This document shows positions 33,105 to 45,740 of a stretch of DNA of 64,000 nt, one piece after another. Made by a program: the position numbers and the translations under genes. The notes beneath the pieces are model-generated. The model was not told where the DNA came from. It worked only from the letters and a program-made list of their open reading frames with translations, and did not search any database. The stretch lies in assembly GCA_022457155.1 (NCBI GenBank), contig JAJGOT010000276.1, forward strand, positions 496,001-560,000. The letters run 5' to 3'. Position 1 is the stretch's first letter; every line of letters begins with the position of its first letter. The DNA comes from Cladopsammia gracilis. Its lineage: Eukaryota > Cnidaria > Anthozoa > Scleractinia > Dendrophylliidae.

Positions 33105-33860
33105 ACAGTTATTTTATTTTGTTTTTATAATATTTAACTTTTTATTGCAATTGATCAGTTATAACAGCAGTATAATTATAAACGGTTTTGTCTGTTTTAG
33201 TGTCAGTATATCAGGAAAGCCAAACTCTACACTGGGTCAACTTTTTAAACCGGCGAGTTCAACTCAGACCCAGTTAAATAGTATTAATGAAGTTGTAAAC
33301 CTGCTGATAACAGGTTCTGACTTACAAGTCAGAGCATTCAAACAAGCACCTGCATAACCGGTTTGAGTTTAAAAGGAAAGTCTAGTTTTCTTATCCTCAC
33401 GAAATTTACCAATGAAGATACCGACATATCTACTCTTTAATTTTTTTGTGTGCAATATTTGGTGTTAGATGTTCTTAATTATTTAAGTTCTGCTCGGTGA
33501 ACAGTTTTAAACTTTGCTATCCGTAAGCTAGCTTGTGAAAACGGTTACGGCCAACATTTTGGAAGGAAAAAAGACATGGTCAGTCATTCAGACGGCTTTG
33601 CCAATATTAGGCAACTTGGTATAAATATTTATCTGACAGATGTTTTTCTAAGAAGGATATGTGAAATGAAGCTAGCTTTCGTAAATCGAAATTTGCCAAG
33701 TTTTTAAAAGATCCACCGAAGGAAACTCGGGGAAATCCGCTGTCAATTTTTTCTTTTTCGGCCGCGCAGACATTTAAAATATCGAGGGGAAACTTTCTTT
33801 TTTGTGCGAGTTCTCTCAAACGATTAAAGCTCGCGCTGTCAGCAGGCTGGGAGAAACTCA
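33105..33860 (+). repeat. Segment B, unit 2
   Basis: Diverged relative of segment A located 5' of the gene. Best conserved with unit 4's copy (54840-55620); unit 3's copy (44465-45260) differs more. A and B thus predate the unit duplications. Confidence 0.65.
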
Positions 33861-33971
33861 CTCATTCACAGTCTGTGCAAAATGTGCACGACAGTGAATC
33901 CTAAATACTTTTTTTATGAATCTGGAATGTTTACGAATACCTAAGAGTTAGCTCTGGTGCAAAATAGACCT

Positions 33972-34759
33972 AAAAGAATAAATATTGTCTTCATCGCCAG
34001 AAATCAGGGACATTGGAGCAGCGAATTTTCGTGCGCCGTACACTGCGATGCCGCTTCATTGGTATACACCGCTGTTCCGCCGTACGGGCTCAAATTCGTT
34101 CGGTGCAACAAAAATGGTTGTGTTAAATAAAGTGTATTCCGGCCATAGAGAAACCACTGACCGAAATAATTCGCTCGCAGTTGAAAACTACAAGACTTTA
34201 GCTTTTGAATGAGGGGTTTTGCAGCAAATTTGGAGCATTCTGTGCCCAAATATCGCAGTTCGAAGACAGCGAACTTCAAGACTTTAGCGTGGACTGATGG
34301 TGGAAATGAAATGGTGGAAAGTTGATTACAAACCTTTAACTCTTGAATACTGGGCATTTTGTTTCTGCATTTTTTGCTTTCAAATTTCCCGCGCGCCGCC
34401 ATGTTTGTTTTCGCAAAGTTTGATGGGAAATTATGACGTCATTGCGTTGTCGTGAGCTTTTAATACGACGGTTTATGTCAACATCACGTAAATTTATAAA
34501 TATATATATATATATGCTTTTAATGCATTTTTGACTGAATATTGTACGGTTCTACCGCGAAATTTCGACAACACAATGACGTCATAAATTACCATAAAGA
34601 AAACATGGCCGCCCGCGGGAAATTTAAACTGAAAAAAGAACACTTCACATTCAGTAACCAGTTACGGAGATACCGACTTAAAACCCCAGCCTGAGTTAAA
34701 TATAATCATTACGAATACTTTGGATCTAAAACTGTTTTTCAGCCGAGGTTTCCTTTAAC
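33972..34759. other. Unit-2-specific replacement upstream of gene 2
   Basis: About 790 bp replaces the few hundred bp present in units 1, 3 and 4 between ggtgcaaaatagacct and attcaaattgtcag. It contains an inverted pair, 34382-34451 versus 34566-34624 (about 60 bp, imperfect), around a TA-rich centre with (TA)n at 34498-34515. Each arm has a TGACGTCA-type site followed, reading outward, by an ATG and a similar short peptide start (MAARGKF). The leftward frame stays open for 132 codons (34402-34004, - strand) without a recognised domain. Confidence 0.55.
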
Positions 34760-34950
34760 ATTCAAATTGTCAGAAAACATACGACTAATTACTAAAATGA
34801 TATATATATTCGCAAAACACTCTTGGAAATGTTTGATGTGAAATGATGTTAAAACATTAAATAAAGACAGTAGTTAAACAAAAAAACGCCGTTTTGATGC
34901 TATGAACAACCTTTCATTTATAGCTTGAGGAAAAGATCCACATTAACAAG

Positions 34951-36792
34951 ATGAATCCAAGATTTTGGCTGTCATTGGCGTTCCTGATGTCCCGGATTGG
35001 TGTTACTAAAGCCGCTGGCCAATGCAGTACAGTAGCAGCCTCCATTTATGGGATGTACCTTAAAGGCCACACATTTAAAACATGTCAGGTTGGCTTTCCG
35101 GTAGAGTGTTACTTCAAGTGCGAGGAGGAGCCCAGATGTCAGAGCTACAACGTCGTTATAGGACAAAATCTGTGCGAGCTAAACTCAAGAACAAAGGAAG
35201 CCAGGCCTAAAGACTTCATACCACATCCACGCCGTTTCTACATGAAACGCCCAAACCGAGGTACATTTCATCGAGGGCTTATTACTCAGTAGTCATACTA
35301 CACAAACATTCACTGGACTCGTCACGCACTCCTTTTGGCTTGAAGGAATGTTTGCGTGACGAGTGACAAGAAGCCCAAAGGAAGTAATACATAGGCAGTC
35401 CCTCCCTCCTCTTCCGAACATGTCCGAATAACTACCAGTGCTAAAGAGAACATGTAATCCAATTCAAAAGTGACCTGCAAAACGTTGGGCGCTTCCAATC
35501 AAGTAATATTATGCTTTAGTAAAGATTAAATTGAATCACGTCCTAAAAGCTGCCCCGACAGGCATTTTTACATCGCTTAACCACAAAAAAACCATTCGGA
35601 AATCACAACTTTATCCTTCATCGTGGCCTTTGTCTACAACTACTGAAAGCTTCCACACGAGAAAAAAGACAGACATAACAACTAGTTATTATATGACTAG
35701 CTGTATGTGGTTGAAAGTTCAATTCGGTCAATATGTTATTTTATTTAACCTATTAAATAAACAGTTCTGCAACTTTCTTTATTTTTTCATGCAGCACCAT
35801 TGGGTTCCATTCCAGAACTTCCGGCTGAATCTTGCAACGAAATCAAGGCGAGTGAAGTAGATGAAATGGTAAACAAGGATTATTGGATATACTCAGATGA
35901 AAATGCTGGCAACGCTATCTTGGCTCGATGTGAAGGTACGGAATTCACCTTAAGTCATGTCGTATCATGTTTAATATCATATTGTGTTATGTTAACTTTA
36001 GTTCAGTTAAGTTCAGTAACGTTTTTATGCCATCCGTCTTTAGTTAGCACTTCGCCCTTCGGACCAGTGCTCGAACTTCGGACCTCGAACTCGGCTAATA
36101 ACAGGGGGAAGATAAGCATGTGACGTTGTGTCATGTCTATTTAATTTCATTTTAAGTCATCTTATGTAATATCATTTCATTTCTGTCATGTCATGTCACT
36201 ATACAGTTTGGTATACTTAGTCATTAAAACGCGAAGCAAGCGCACTTCCAACTGCGCCGACCTTGAGTTGCTTTTGTTAACTAAGGATGATTTTCTTTTG
36301 TTATTTTCCTCTTTAGGCATCTGGCATAAGATGAACACTGATCCTGTTTGCTTTGGAGCGAAAAATGATGCACATGGCGCCTTCAGCATTACAAAGACTG
36401 GGCGTGTCATGACAATGAAGCTCGTTCACAAATCAGGTTCGATACGCTGCAACCCAGTTAACTCTGACTCCTACTGGGGCTGCACACATCCAAACTACAA
36501 CAACAGGCTGATGACAATCATCACAAATGTTAACAAAGAAACCCTTTTGCCATCCGTTGCAGACTTGGAACCTAGTTATTTCAAAAATGGATGTGACACA
36601 AAAAAACACGCCTATCGTCTTGACGGGACTGGCCACAAATCACCAGAGTTGGTTTTTCGCAACCTTTCAAGTCGTTTGTCCTTGTCACGCAACCAGGAGT
36701 TGCAGATTTGGTATGGACAGGACTGGAAAGACTGTGCAGAGAGTGACAATACTGGTATAACTTGCGTCGATGTGTATGCCTGGTATGTTTGA
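34951..36792 (+). CDS. Secreted PAN/Apple-domain protein with cnidarian C-terminal domain, gene 2
   Basis: Exons 34951-35260, 35795-35935 and 36317-36792 encode 308 residues with the same phase-1 introns as gene 1. The signal peptide, six PAN cysteines, linker exon and C-terminal domain are intact. Distinguishing features are Val18 in the signal peptide, Gly125 to Val in the linker exon, and a shorter loop before the last cysteine (WKDCAESDNTGITC against LVDCSGDGDNKSGTTC in genes 1 and 4). That loop and the complete downstream MITE group it with gene 3. The splice sites are intact (ttcatgcag acceptor for exon 2). An intact frame without stops implies recent function or recent duplication. Confidence 0.87.
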
Positions 36793-36837
36793 ACAACAAC
36801 AGCCAAGGCGCGGAAATAATGTGATGCATGTGGAAGT

Positions 36838-36930
36838 AATGTGATGTAGTATCATATAGCGTAATGTAGTGCAGTGTAGTATTATTGTAGTGTAATGAAG
36901 TCTAGTGTAGTGAAATGTAACGTAGCGTAG
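36838..36930. repeat. TGTAGTG minisatellite, unit 2 (first tract)
   Basis: Equivalent of 23891-23993. A second, longer tract of the same units lies at about 37358-37545 in unit 2, which has expanded relative to the other units. Confidence 0.7.
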
Positions 36931-36932
36931 TT

Positions 36933-37086
36933 AACAAATTGACGTCAGTTTTTATGCGTCTGTCCTCTTATTGCTGATAAAATTCGTCATAACATTGTCA
37001 AAGTGCTGTGGATCCACGAGCCGCAGGCGAGTGGATCCACAGCAAACGGACAGGACAGACGCATAAAAAACTGACGTCAATTTGTT
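36933..37086. mobile_element. GACGTCA-type MITE, complete copy in unit 2
   Basis: A 154-bp element with about 34-bp terminal inverted repeats, AACAAATTGACGTCAG... and complement, and an inner inverted pair gtggatccac. Complete also in unit 3 (47749-47901) but truncated on the left in units 1 and 4. Target duplication not evident. Confidence 0.75.
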
Positions 37087-37357
37087 TTTCACAATAACAA
37101 AAACGCCAAAATCGTAAAGAACCGGATGAAATGAAGAGCCAACGCAAGGCAAACATGACAAATTGCTGAGTTTTATTCAAATTGACGCAATCATTGTCAA
37201 TACGTTTTCTCGCTTTCTCATTGGCTAACTGATAACAATAAAGAAATTTTATTGGCTAAAAAATTGACAGGATGACATCTTGCATAAATTAAAATTTTGT
37301 GTCTGTACTCTTATTGATGATAAAAATTGACCAATCAGCATGCGAGAATAACTTCAG

Positions 37358-37545
37358 TTATTGTAAAATGTAATGTAGACTGTAGTGTAGTGTGGTGTAG
37401 TGCACAGTAGCGTTCTGTAGTGCGGTGTAGTGTAGTGCAGTGTAATGAGTGTAGTGTAGTTTAGCGTAATGTAGTGCGGTAATGTAATGTAGTGTAATGT
37501 AGTGTAGTATAGAGTAATGCAGTGCAGTGCCAGTGTAGTGTAGTT
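37358..37545. repeat. TGTAGTG minisatellite, unit 2 (second tract)
   Basis: Expanded array of TGTAG/TGTAATG/TGCAGTG units. In units 1, 3 and 4 only about 30 bp of this tract remain next to gtgtagttttcagcaaact. It gives rise to a Tyr/Thr/Leu/His-rich artefactual frame on -. Confidence 0.75.
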
Positions 37546-37707
37546 TTCAGCAAACTGCACAATTCTGAATGTAAACTGTACCTGAGTGGACAGTCACGAA
37601 ATTTAACGAGAAATGTGAGTTACGAGGAACAGTTAACCAAGATATTGCGCTTGTAAATTTCGATAATTTTAGGAACGGAATGGCTTGCATAGTTGACGAA
37701 CAAAAAA

Positions 37708-38020
37708 TTAGGGAACATTTCGTGGTTGGGATCATTTCGGTGTCGGAGATCATTCAGTGTTTGGGAGTATTTTGGGGTCGGGATCATTTCGGGGTTGCGG
37801 ATTATTTCAGAGTCGGTATTATTCTGAGGTCGGGATCATTTCGTGGTTTAGGATTATTTCGGGTTTAAGGAATATATCGCGTTTGACGATTATTTCGGGG
37901 TTGGAGATTATTTTGGTGTCGGGATCATTTCGTGATCGGGACTCATTTCGTGGTTGGGATTATTTAGGGATCCGCGGGATTTTTTCGTAATTGGCATTAC
38001 TTCGGGGGTTGAGGATTTTT
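37708..38020. repeat. GGGATCATTTCGG minisatellite, unit 2
   Basis: Same degenerate 18-21-bp repeat as 24352-24640. It has the unit 2/3 form (contains gagtcggtattattctgagg) and lacks the 36-bp internal duplication of units 1 and 4. Confidence 0.8.
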
Positions 38021-41000
38021 TCAAGGTTGATATGGGAATCATTTTGATGGATCGATTTGGAGATTATCAGTACAGACCTGCAGTCTGGGACAAAACCATA
38101 TAAGACAAATGGGCAAAGTAGGCATATTACATGATGTGCCCTTATTTAAGACAGTCTTTTCGCAGTTTTGAGATGAACACAGCAACACGGTGTTTATTGG
38201 GTCTTATTGTATAGTGTTTAATTAGCACACTAACAAACTCGTAAAGTTCAGCTTTCATGCATGAAAAAAAATTGATGGATTACGAACCTTCTGACGATTT
38301 AAATTTGACAAATAAACCAACCTGCATTAAAATGTGCGGTGATGATCAGTACTGAAATTGAAGTGTTCACTTGATTTACGACTTACTTTTAATAGAAAGT
38401 TTGTTCTTTAGCGTTTTGGTTCTGCTTCTATAGTTTGTAGATTTTGTTTCAGCAACACAACTGTACGTTACTTTTATACACTTACTTACGCTAACAAGAA
38501 CTGTATTTCAGTTAGCCGTAACCTTATTAAGGAGTTAAATAATTAATAATAAGCCGAGACTTTCTACATTTTATTTCAATAGTTTCAAAGTTGAGTTGCG
38601 TAATGCTTTGAGTACGGAAAATCTGTTATATTGCGCACTTTTAGCTTCGCCTTGCTTTTTAAAAAAGAGATCTTGACTACTCTACTTTAATTGATAATTA
38701 AATTTTACGCCTTGCTGAATTTGCCTAATTTGAATTGAAGCCTTACTTTTAAGATTTCGTTTAGTTTTTAGTCTTTGAGTTTTTAACAATTCCGATGTAT
38801 TCTTAGAATTGTTTCAGCAATGTCAATAATATATATCAGACTTAATGGTTGAAAAACTATAGCTTTGTTTATTCATTTATATAATCAGTCACTTGGTGAG
38901 ACTAATAAAAACGTAGAGATAATTGATGCTTTGAATAAATTATTATTTGGTTTCTCTTAATAATTAACTAACGAGAAAATGAGAAATTTAAGAATGAGCC
39001 CAATCAGTAGTCTCCAACGCAACCGTCCTTAGAGCATGCGTGGTGAGACCTAAGGTCGGCCGCGTTCACAGGCCACCCAATCAGGAGCCCATTACCTTTG
39101 CCCAATCAAGTCATCTCAACAGTTTATTTACAGTCCATCCAGCCCGGCTGTTCGGCACCTAAATCTCTGAGGGTTGTTGATTGATTTTTTTTTAAATTAC
39201 ATTACAGCCACTAGAACATTATTTTTCGGTTTCTGTTTCTTGAAATGACACCAATTCCCCAAGACACTTCTCCTTTAATACAAGTGTTTTTTTTAAAGTG
39301 GTTCTTTAATACAAATGTCATTTCAAAAATCATTTCAAAACTTATAATTACCAGCTCGTTAAAATATTCTCGACCGCAAATGTCCGTAATGTTTTTCAGC
39401 CATGGGTGAGTTATGTCTGCATGTCGGTTCAATAGATGACTTCAATTAACGCTTATATGGCATTTTAAATAAAGGGTTCAGTTTTTTATAGAAATGGTGG
39501 TGTTCTGTCTGTGGGGGAGTGAAACACAAAAATTTGGTTATCACAACTGAGTTATTAAGGTAAAACAAAGAAAAACGGGCTTGCGAAAAATGACACATTT
39601 TCAGCTCGCTCATACAGAAAAATGCGACGCCATATGTCAATAAAATGTGGCCGCAACATAAACACACTCTTGCTATTCATAATACAGTCATTTTCTTAGG
39701 ATAAGCTTAAGAATTGAGAATACATCGGCCGTTAGAAGAAACACAGTTTCAGGCATTCAAAAAGAATAGCAAGAATGCGTAAAGTTTGAACATGAAATAA
39801 AGATATCGTTAAAGCACAATCTTTGTCGTTTATCGTGTTAAAATATTTCTCGCGCCACTGCAAATGTGCCCTGTTAAGAGAACAAATTGTGAAGAGTAGT
39901 GTTTACCGCAAACTAAAGTTCGGTTATAAACTCAGAACCTCACGAAGCCGATCCGGATTCGACCCACAATTTTAATCGTTTCTTTTATACTGAAGAAAGG
40001 GGGAAACCGACGCTAGGTCCACTTTACAGCAGTACCATAATTTGTTCATTTGGCAAAACTTCCGGCTGTGTTTACTCGAAGCTGTGGAATATGTTTTCTT
40101 TCGATAAGTGAGTGCCGCTTTACATAGCAAGTATCACGGAGATTTTGCCATTTTTGGTCAAAACTATGAACAATACCTTTACTTATTTACAAAATAATAC
40201 TACAATACCAAGAGAACGAAATCAACCAATTCTTGAAGAGAAACACATCACGGTCTGTTCTAACCCATTTTGGGGACGAAAATGGGGGAACTTGAACTGA
40301 AAGATGGCTATAACCCAAATTCATTCAGACCCTGTCCTTCTATGACTAGAGACACTCATCAACAGTTTTTGTACGTTTGTGGTAATTCAGCACACAGCTG
40401 GACGGATTTTTGAAATGACACCAAATCCCGTGACACTTCCCTTTAATTATTGTGGAAGCAATATTCCCGAGTCATGATTGGATGCGTCCTTGTTACCCTA
40501 CCAACTCTGGTTTTCGGAAGCTAACAACAAGGGGCGTTCGTCAGTTGTATGGAGAGAACGTTTATGATATTTTTTCAATCCTCACTTCAGCTAACTAAAA
40601 CGTAATGAATTATCCAAAGGCGATTTTGGATGTAGATCTACTTTTAAACTGATAATTACCAGTTCGTTAAAATATGCTAAACCGCAAATGTCCCTGTGTT
40701 ATGTGTGCATGTCGATTAACGTTCCAGTTGCATTAATTGTTAAAGAGTGAAAAATCTGACTTCAGTTAACGTTTATATGAAATTTTAACTTGATAACAAT
40801 TAAAATCGGGCACTTAGCACTTCAACCACGGACACAAAATTTAAAACTAGTCGCTGTTTTAATCAGTTAAAAAAAACTACTACTCAAAAGCTTTCACTCA
40901 GTTGTCATGTATACATTCTTTATCATGTTTCAACACAGAATCGACTTGCAAAATTAATTTACACTGCACTCCCCCCAGTTAAGGAATTAAAAGCTGTGAG

Positions 41001-42968
41001 GGTAAGATGACATATCAGTTGTCTGGTTTGAAAATACGTAAACATCTATCTTTGCGCAGGCCCGAAAATGCCGGCAGATGTGTTTTCTTTCTTTTTTTAA
41101 GACAAACAGTCTTTAATTGGTAATTTGAGAGCTACCTGTTTTTATTTTATAGTCAGCGACATTCCTTAATTTAATTCAGCGGTAAATAAATGAATGAAAA
41201 CTGAAAAAAGAGAAGAAAATGCGTTGAAATGACATAACGATGACGAACCTTAAAACAAATATCGTTTCAAAGCATTAATGAACGCTGTATTATAGCAATA
41301 ATTAAAGTATCGGAGGAATAAACCTCATTGGTTGTCATGGTAACAAGAGGCCTATCAGAACTGGCATAAATTATTCAAGACTAATCGACTCAGATGAGTA
41401 TTGCTGGGTTAAGACCCTTGTTTATTTGGATGTTTTACCTCTCAACAGAAAACAAGCAAGAGAAAAAACGTCCCCTGTGAAGTAAGTAGAAACTGCATTT
41501 GTATAATTTCTTAGTCTTTCAAACGATCATAATCGATCGCGTGTAACAATTATAAAGAATTGCACGAAGTCCTTGACCAACATATGCAAACTTGCTTGAT
41601 GTCGACAATTTTATCTATCTTTTATTTAATTGGAAAACTAACTTAATGCTCTCTTGATGAACATTCCTTTTTATTCTAGCACAATCTGAGTGTGATTATC
41701 ATAAATAAGTGGGTACTTTTTAAAGAGACCGTGGCGCTCGGTTGGTGGAGGAGGGAAACAAGAAAAAAAATTGGCTTTAACAACTGAGTTGATAACAAAG
41801 GTAAATTGGCCACCGTTGGTCACTTAAGTTTCCAGTGCTAGTTCTTCGTCTAAGCATTCGGTCACTTTTTATTCCTTTTATTCTAATGTTTTTCTCGTGT
41901 TGTTATTTTTTCTTGTTTTTATAACTCTTTATTGTAAATAACGTTGTGACAAAAGTTTAATTATAAAAGGTTTTGGCCGTATTAGAGTCTGTATTAGGAC
42001 AGCCAAACTCTACACCGGGTCGACCTTTTAACCAGCAAAGTCTAACTTAGACCCGTTTTTAAAGCATTTAGTGGAGTTGTAAATTAAAAACCTGCTTCCA
42101 ACAGGTTCTGACTCACAAGAGCATTTAAATAAGCACCTACATAACCGACATGAGTTACAAAGGACAGTCTATTTTTCTTATTTATTTGCAATTTCTCCTC
42201 ACGGAATGTACTCTTTACCTGTCGTTTTAAATTGTTTTGACAGAGGCCGTTGCCATGGTAACATAGCGCCATAAGAATGGCAAATCTTTTAGAATATTTG
42301 GTATTTTTATTCTTTAAGTTTCTTTCAGTGAACATTTTAAAACTTTGCTATGTAGCTTGTGAAAATGGTTAATGTCCAACATTTTAGAAGGAAAAAAGCA
42401 TGGTCATTGAGACGTCATTGGCAACATCAGGCAATTTGGTATATTAAACTACTAAAATGAATTTATCTGACAGATGTTGTTTCTTAGAAGGATATGTAAA
42501 ATGTAGCTTTAATTCGTAACTCGAAATTTGCAAATTTTTTAACTGAAGATCAACCAAAGGAAATTCGGGAAAATCCGCTGTTGATTTTGCTTTCTTGTCT
42601 GTGTACACACATGAAATATGGAGAAAACCTCTTTTTCGTGCGTGATGTCTCGTGAATCACTAAAGGTTGCGTTACCAGCGCACGCGGTTATAAAACTAGG
42701 GAACCATTGTTTAAATGTTTTTAAGTCGATCAGTGCTATGTGCTATATGCCATTTTGACGCTGTTCAGTTATACTTTGAGCTTTAAGAAAAATACACTTG
42801 GATATTTCCAAAACCATGTTTGGCCATGCAAATTTTTTTATCCGATAGTAGAGGAGCCTGTGCGCTCGTTGTCATGATCGGGGATGACATTACGAGAATA
42901 AAACCGGCACTCGCTTGTTATTTCAGTACATGGAGCATCAAAACAATCAGATTTGTCAATATGTGTGT
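38021..42968. other. 3' spacer of unit 2, no gene seen
   Basis: Homologous to the unit 1 spacer but the most diverged of the four. It lacks the compound palindrome (about 41540-41640 holds about 100 bp of other sequence), has ccccccagttaaggaatt where the others have ccccctatgggggc, and carries segment A at about 41880-42780. No intact gene is recognised. Confidence 0.55.
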
Positions 42969-43357
42969 CCAGAATTCAAACAACAAAATGCGAAATTTTA
43001 TACTTTTTCATTTCGATATAATTCTGCTTTATCAACAGACAAAAGTGACATACTAAGGTGGAGGATTGTTTTAAAAGTGTTGGTCGCAATAAAAATATAT
43101 TATAATATGGTTTAAAAGAAAGGAAAATTTGTACTTGAAAAATACTTAGAAATATATAGTTTTGGATAATTTCAAGGGAAGTACAGTCAGGTCATTTTCT
43201 CCTAAACCAGATAGTAATTTTGACGATACTTTTTAATAATAGTTCATTTAAATATTCTAATTCGCAAACTGTCTGCAATGTTTTTTAGCTTTAGTTCGTG
43301 GCGGTGCCACAGTATAATTAAAAGACTGTGTGTCTTTCAACTGTCAAGATGGTTGAA

Positions 43358-43786
43358 CCCCCCCCTCCGGGGGGGGGGGGGGGTACTCAACAAAATTTTG
43401 TACGGGATGCTTCGCCCCGAGGTCCAAACCCTTACCCTTTCATATACCGTTTTTGACAATAAAGGTACCCCTTTCATATACCTTTCAATGAAAATGGTAC
43501 CCCTTTCATATAGCGTTTACGTGCGTCTGTTTGATATATTTTGAAAGACCCTTTTTTATTATACTTTTATATTATTTTGATTAAATGGCAGTTTTCCCCA
43601 CCTTTTTATGCTTCAACGGCGTGTTTTCGCTACCCTTTCCTATTCTTCGTGAAATCCCTACCCTTTCATATACTTCAACTCGTAAAATACCGACCTTTTC
43701 ATATAACTCCAGCCTCAAAAAGGTACCCCTTTCGGGCGGAGCATCCCCGTATAGCCCATTACAGGGAGTATCCCCTCCCCCCGGGG
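43358..43786. mobile_element. 429-bp insertion with G/C-run ends in unit 3
   Basis: Unit 2 has a simple ggttgaa followed by caatgtgttttcgac (about 32578). In unit 3, GGTTGAA occurs on both sides (43351-43357 and 43787-43793) of 429 bp beginning CCCCCCCTCCGGGG and ending TCCCCTCCCCCCGGGG. The interior holds repeated taccc(c)tttcatatac motifs at irregular 35-45-bp spacing. No coding capacity; the frames across it are artefacts. Confidence 0.8.
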
Positions 43787-44177
43787 GGTTGAATAATGTG
43801 TTTTCGACAAACTTCCAGTGTGATCAATTATTTAAGAGTGCCACTGTTGAAATTTGAATTCAGTTCACGTTTTAAAATTTTCTCTTGATAACTTAGGATT
43901 TTAACCACAGACTCAGGAATAGTTGGAAACACATTGTACAAAGATATAAATACTACGAAATCTTGTACATCCTTTCACTTCCAAAAAGGTTAAAACAAGT
44001 CATCACTTTTACTTTGGCGTTTTACAATTTTTTTTTGGTTTTTAGCAATGTGAGCAACATAGGGTTTTAAGTGCCATAAAACACTTGGATATGTCCCAGA
44101 TAACCGGTCCCATTTAAAAATACAAATTCCGAAAAGCACTTCATCAAAATAAGAGGAAAAATGAGATGTCAAGACGT

Positions 44178-44298
44178 GGGTGTTTCTTGGTGTTGCGGAA
44201 GCCATTGTTCGTTAGCTTTTGTGCTGTGGTGTGGGTATTGTTCAGTGTCTTTTGAATCTTTTGTTTTACGTCATTTGGTGATCACCAAGAAACTACCC
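44178..44298. mobile_element. 121-bp MITE with 7-bp target duplication in unit 3
   Basis: Terminal inverted repeats GGGTGTTTCTTGGTG and CACCAAGAAACTACCC (one mismatch), flanked by AAGACGT on both sides (44171-44177 and 44299-44305). Unit 4 shows the empty site (gaagacgtcaagccg near 54667). Superfamily not assigned. Confidence 0.85.
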
Positions 44299-45740
44299 AA
44301 GACGTCAAGCCGAGACGTCCCGAGCAAAAGCTATTATAGTCATTATAACTGAGCATCTAACCTCATAAATTAAACCTCCAAAAGATGTAATTTCCGTTCA
44401 AACTATAAGACAGAGAGCAACATCATAGCTGCTTAAGAAAAGGTTAAATCCATGTTCCAGACAGTTATTTTATCTTGTTTCTATACTGATTAACTTTTTG
44501 CTGCAATTGATGTTATAACAGCAGTATAATTTTAAACGGTTTTGGCTGTTTTAGTGTCAGTATATTAGGAAAGCCAAACTCTGTCCTGGTCACTTTTAAA
44601 CCGGCGAGTTTAACTCAGACCCAGTTGAAACGTATTTAATGGAGTTTTAAACCTGCTCATAACAGGTTCTCACTTACAAGAGCATTCAAATAAGCACCTA
44701 CATAACCGGTTTGAGATAAGAAGGAAAATCTAGTTTTCTTATCCTCACGAAATTTACCAATGAAGATACCGACATATCTACTCTTTTAATATTTTTTATT
44801 GGCAGATGCCGTTGCCATGGCAACATAGCGCCTAAAGATCGCTAATCTTGTGTAATATTTGGTGTTAGATGATCTTAATTATTTAAGTTTTGTTCGGTAA
44901 ACAGTTTTAAACTTTGCTATCTGTAAACTAGCTTGTGAAAACGGTTATGGCCAACATTTTGGAAGAAAAAGAGACATGATCATTCAGACGGCTTTGCCAA
45001 TAGCAGGCAACTTGGTATAATTTGGTATTTATTTATCTGACAGATGTTTTTCTAAGAAGGATATGTGAAATGTAGATTTCGTAAATCGAAATTTGCCAAG
45101 TTTTTAAAAGATCCACCAATGGAAAATTCGCTGTCAGTTTTTCTTTTTTCGGCTGCGCAGACATTTAAAATATCGAGGAAAACTCTCTTTTTGCGTGTGA
45201 GTTCTCGTAAATAATTAAAGCTCACGTTATCAGCAGGCTGGGAGAAACTCACTCATTCACAGTCTGTGCAAAATGTGCACGCCAATGAATCCCAAATACT
45301 GTTTTATAAATCTGGAATGTTTATAAATACCTAACAATTAGCTCTGGTGCAAAATAGACCTTTAGTGAATTGTCATTCTGTTTACTGTCTGTTCACAGCC
45401 AAGAATTAAACAGAATTTAATATGGAACCTTTGAGCATTGGTCATAATGGTTAAATTTGAGTGAAATAACATTTAAAGTTTTATATAATCAGCACTTCAC
45501 TCATAATTTATCACCGTAAAAATCCTCGTATTTGGTTTAGCCGGGGACATCTGCGGAATATATTCAAATTATAATTATGCAAATGATATATCGAAAAACA
45601 CACTTGGCACTTAGGAAATGTTTGATGTGAAATGATGTTAAAACATTAAATAAAGACCGTAGTTAAACAGAAAAAACGCCGTTTTGATGCTATGAACAAC
45701 CTTTCATTTATAGCTTGAGGAAAAGATCCACATTAACAAG

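Larger units (their letters stand above)
32196..42968 (+). repeat. Tandem gene unit 2
   Basis: Repeat unit of about 10.8 kb, taken from the CCAGAATTCAAA landmark to its next occurrence. Order: upstream region with segment B, gene 2 (34951-36792), minisatellites, spacer, segment A. It differs from the other units by the replacement at 33972-34759, extra sequence at about 37190-37515 and absence of the compound palindromic repeat. Confidence 0.8.
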
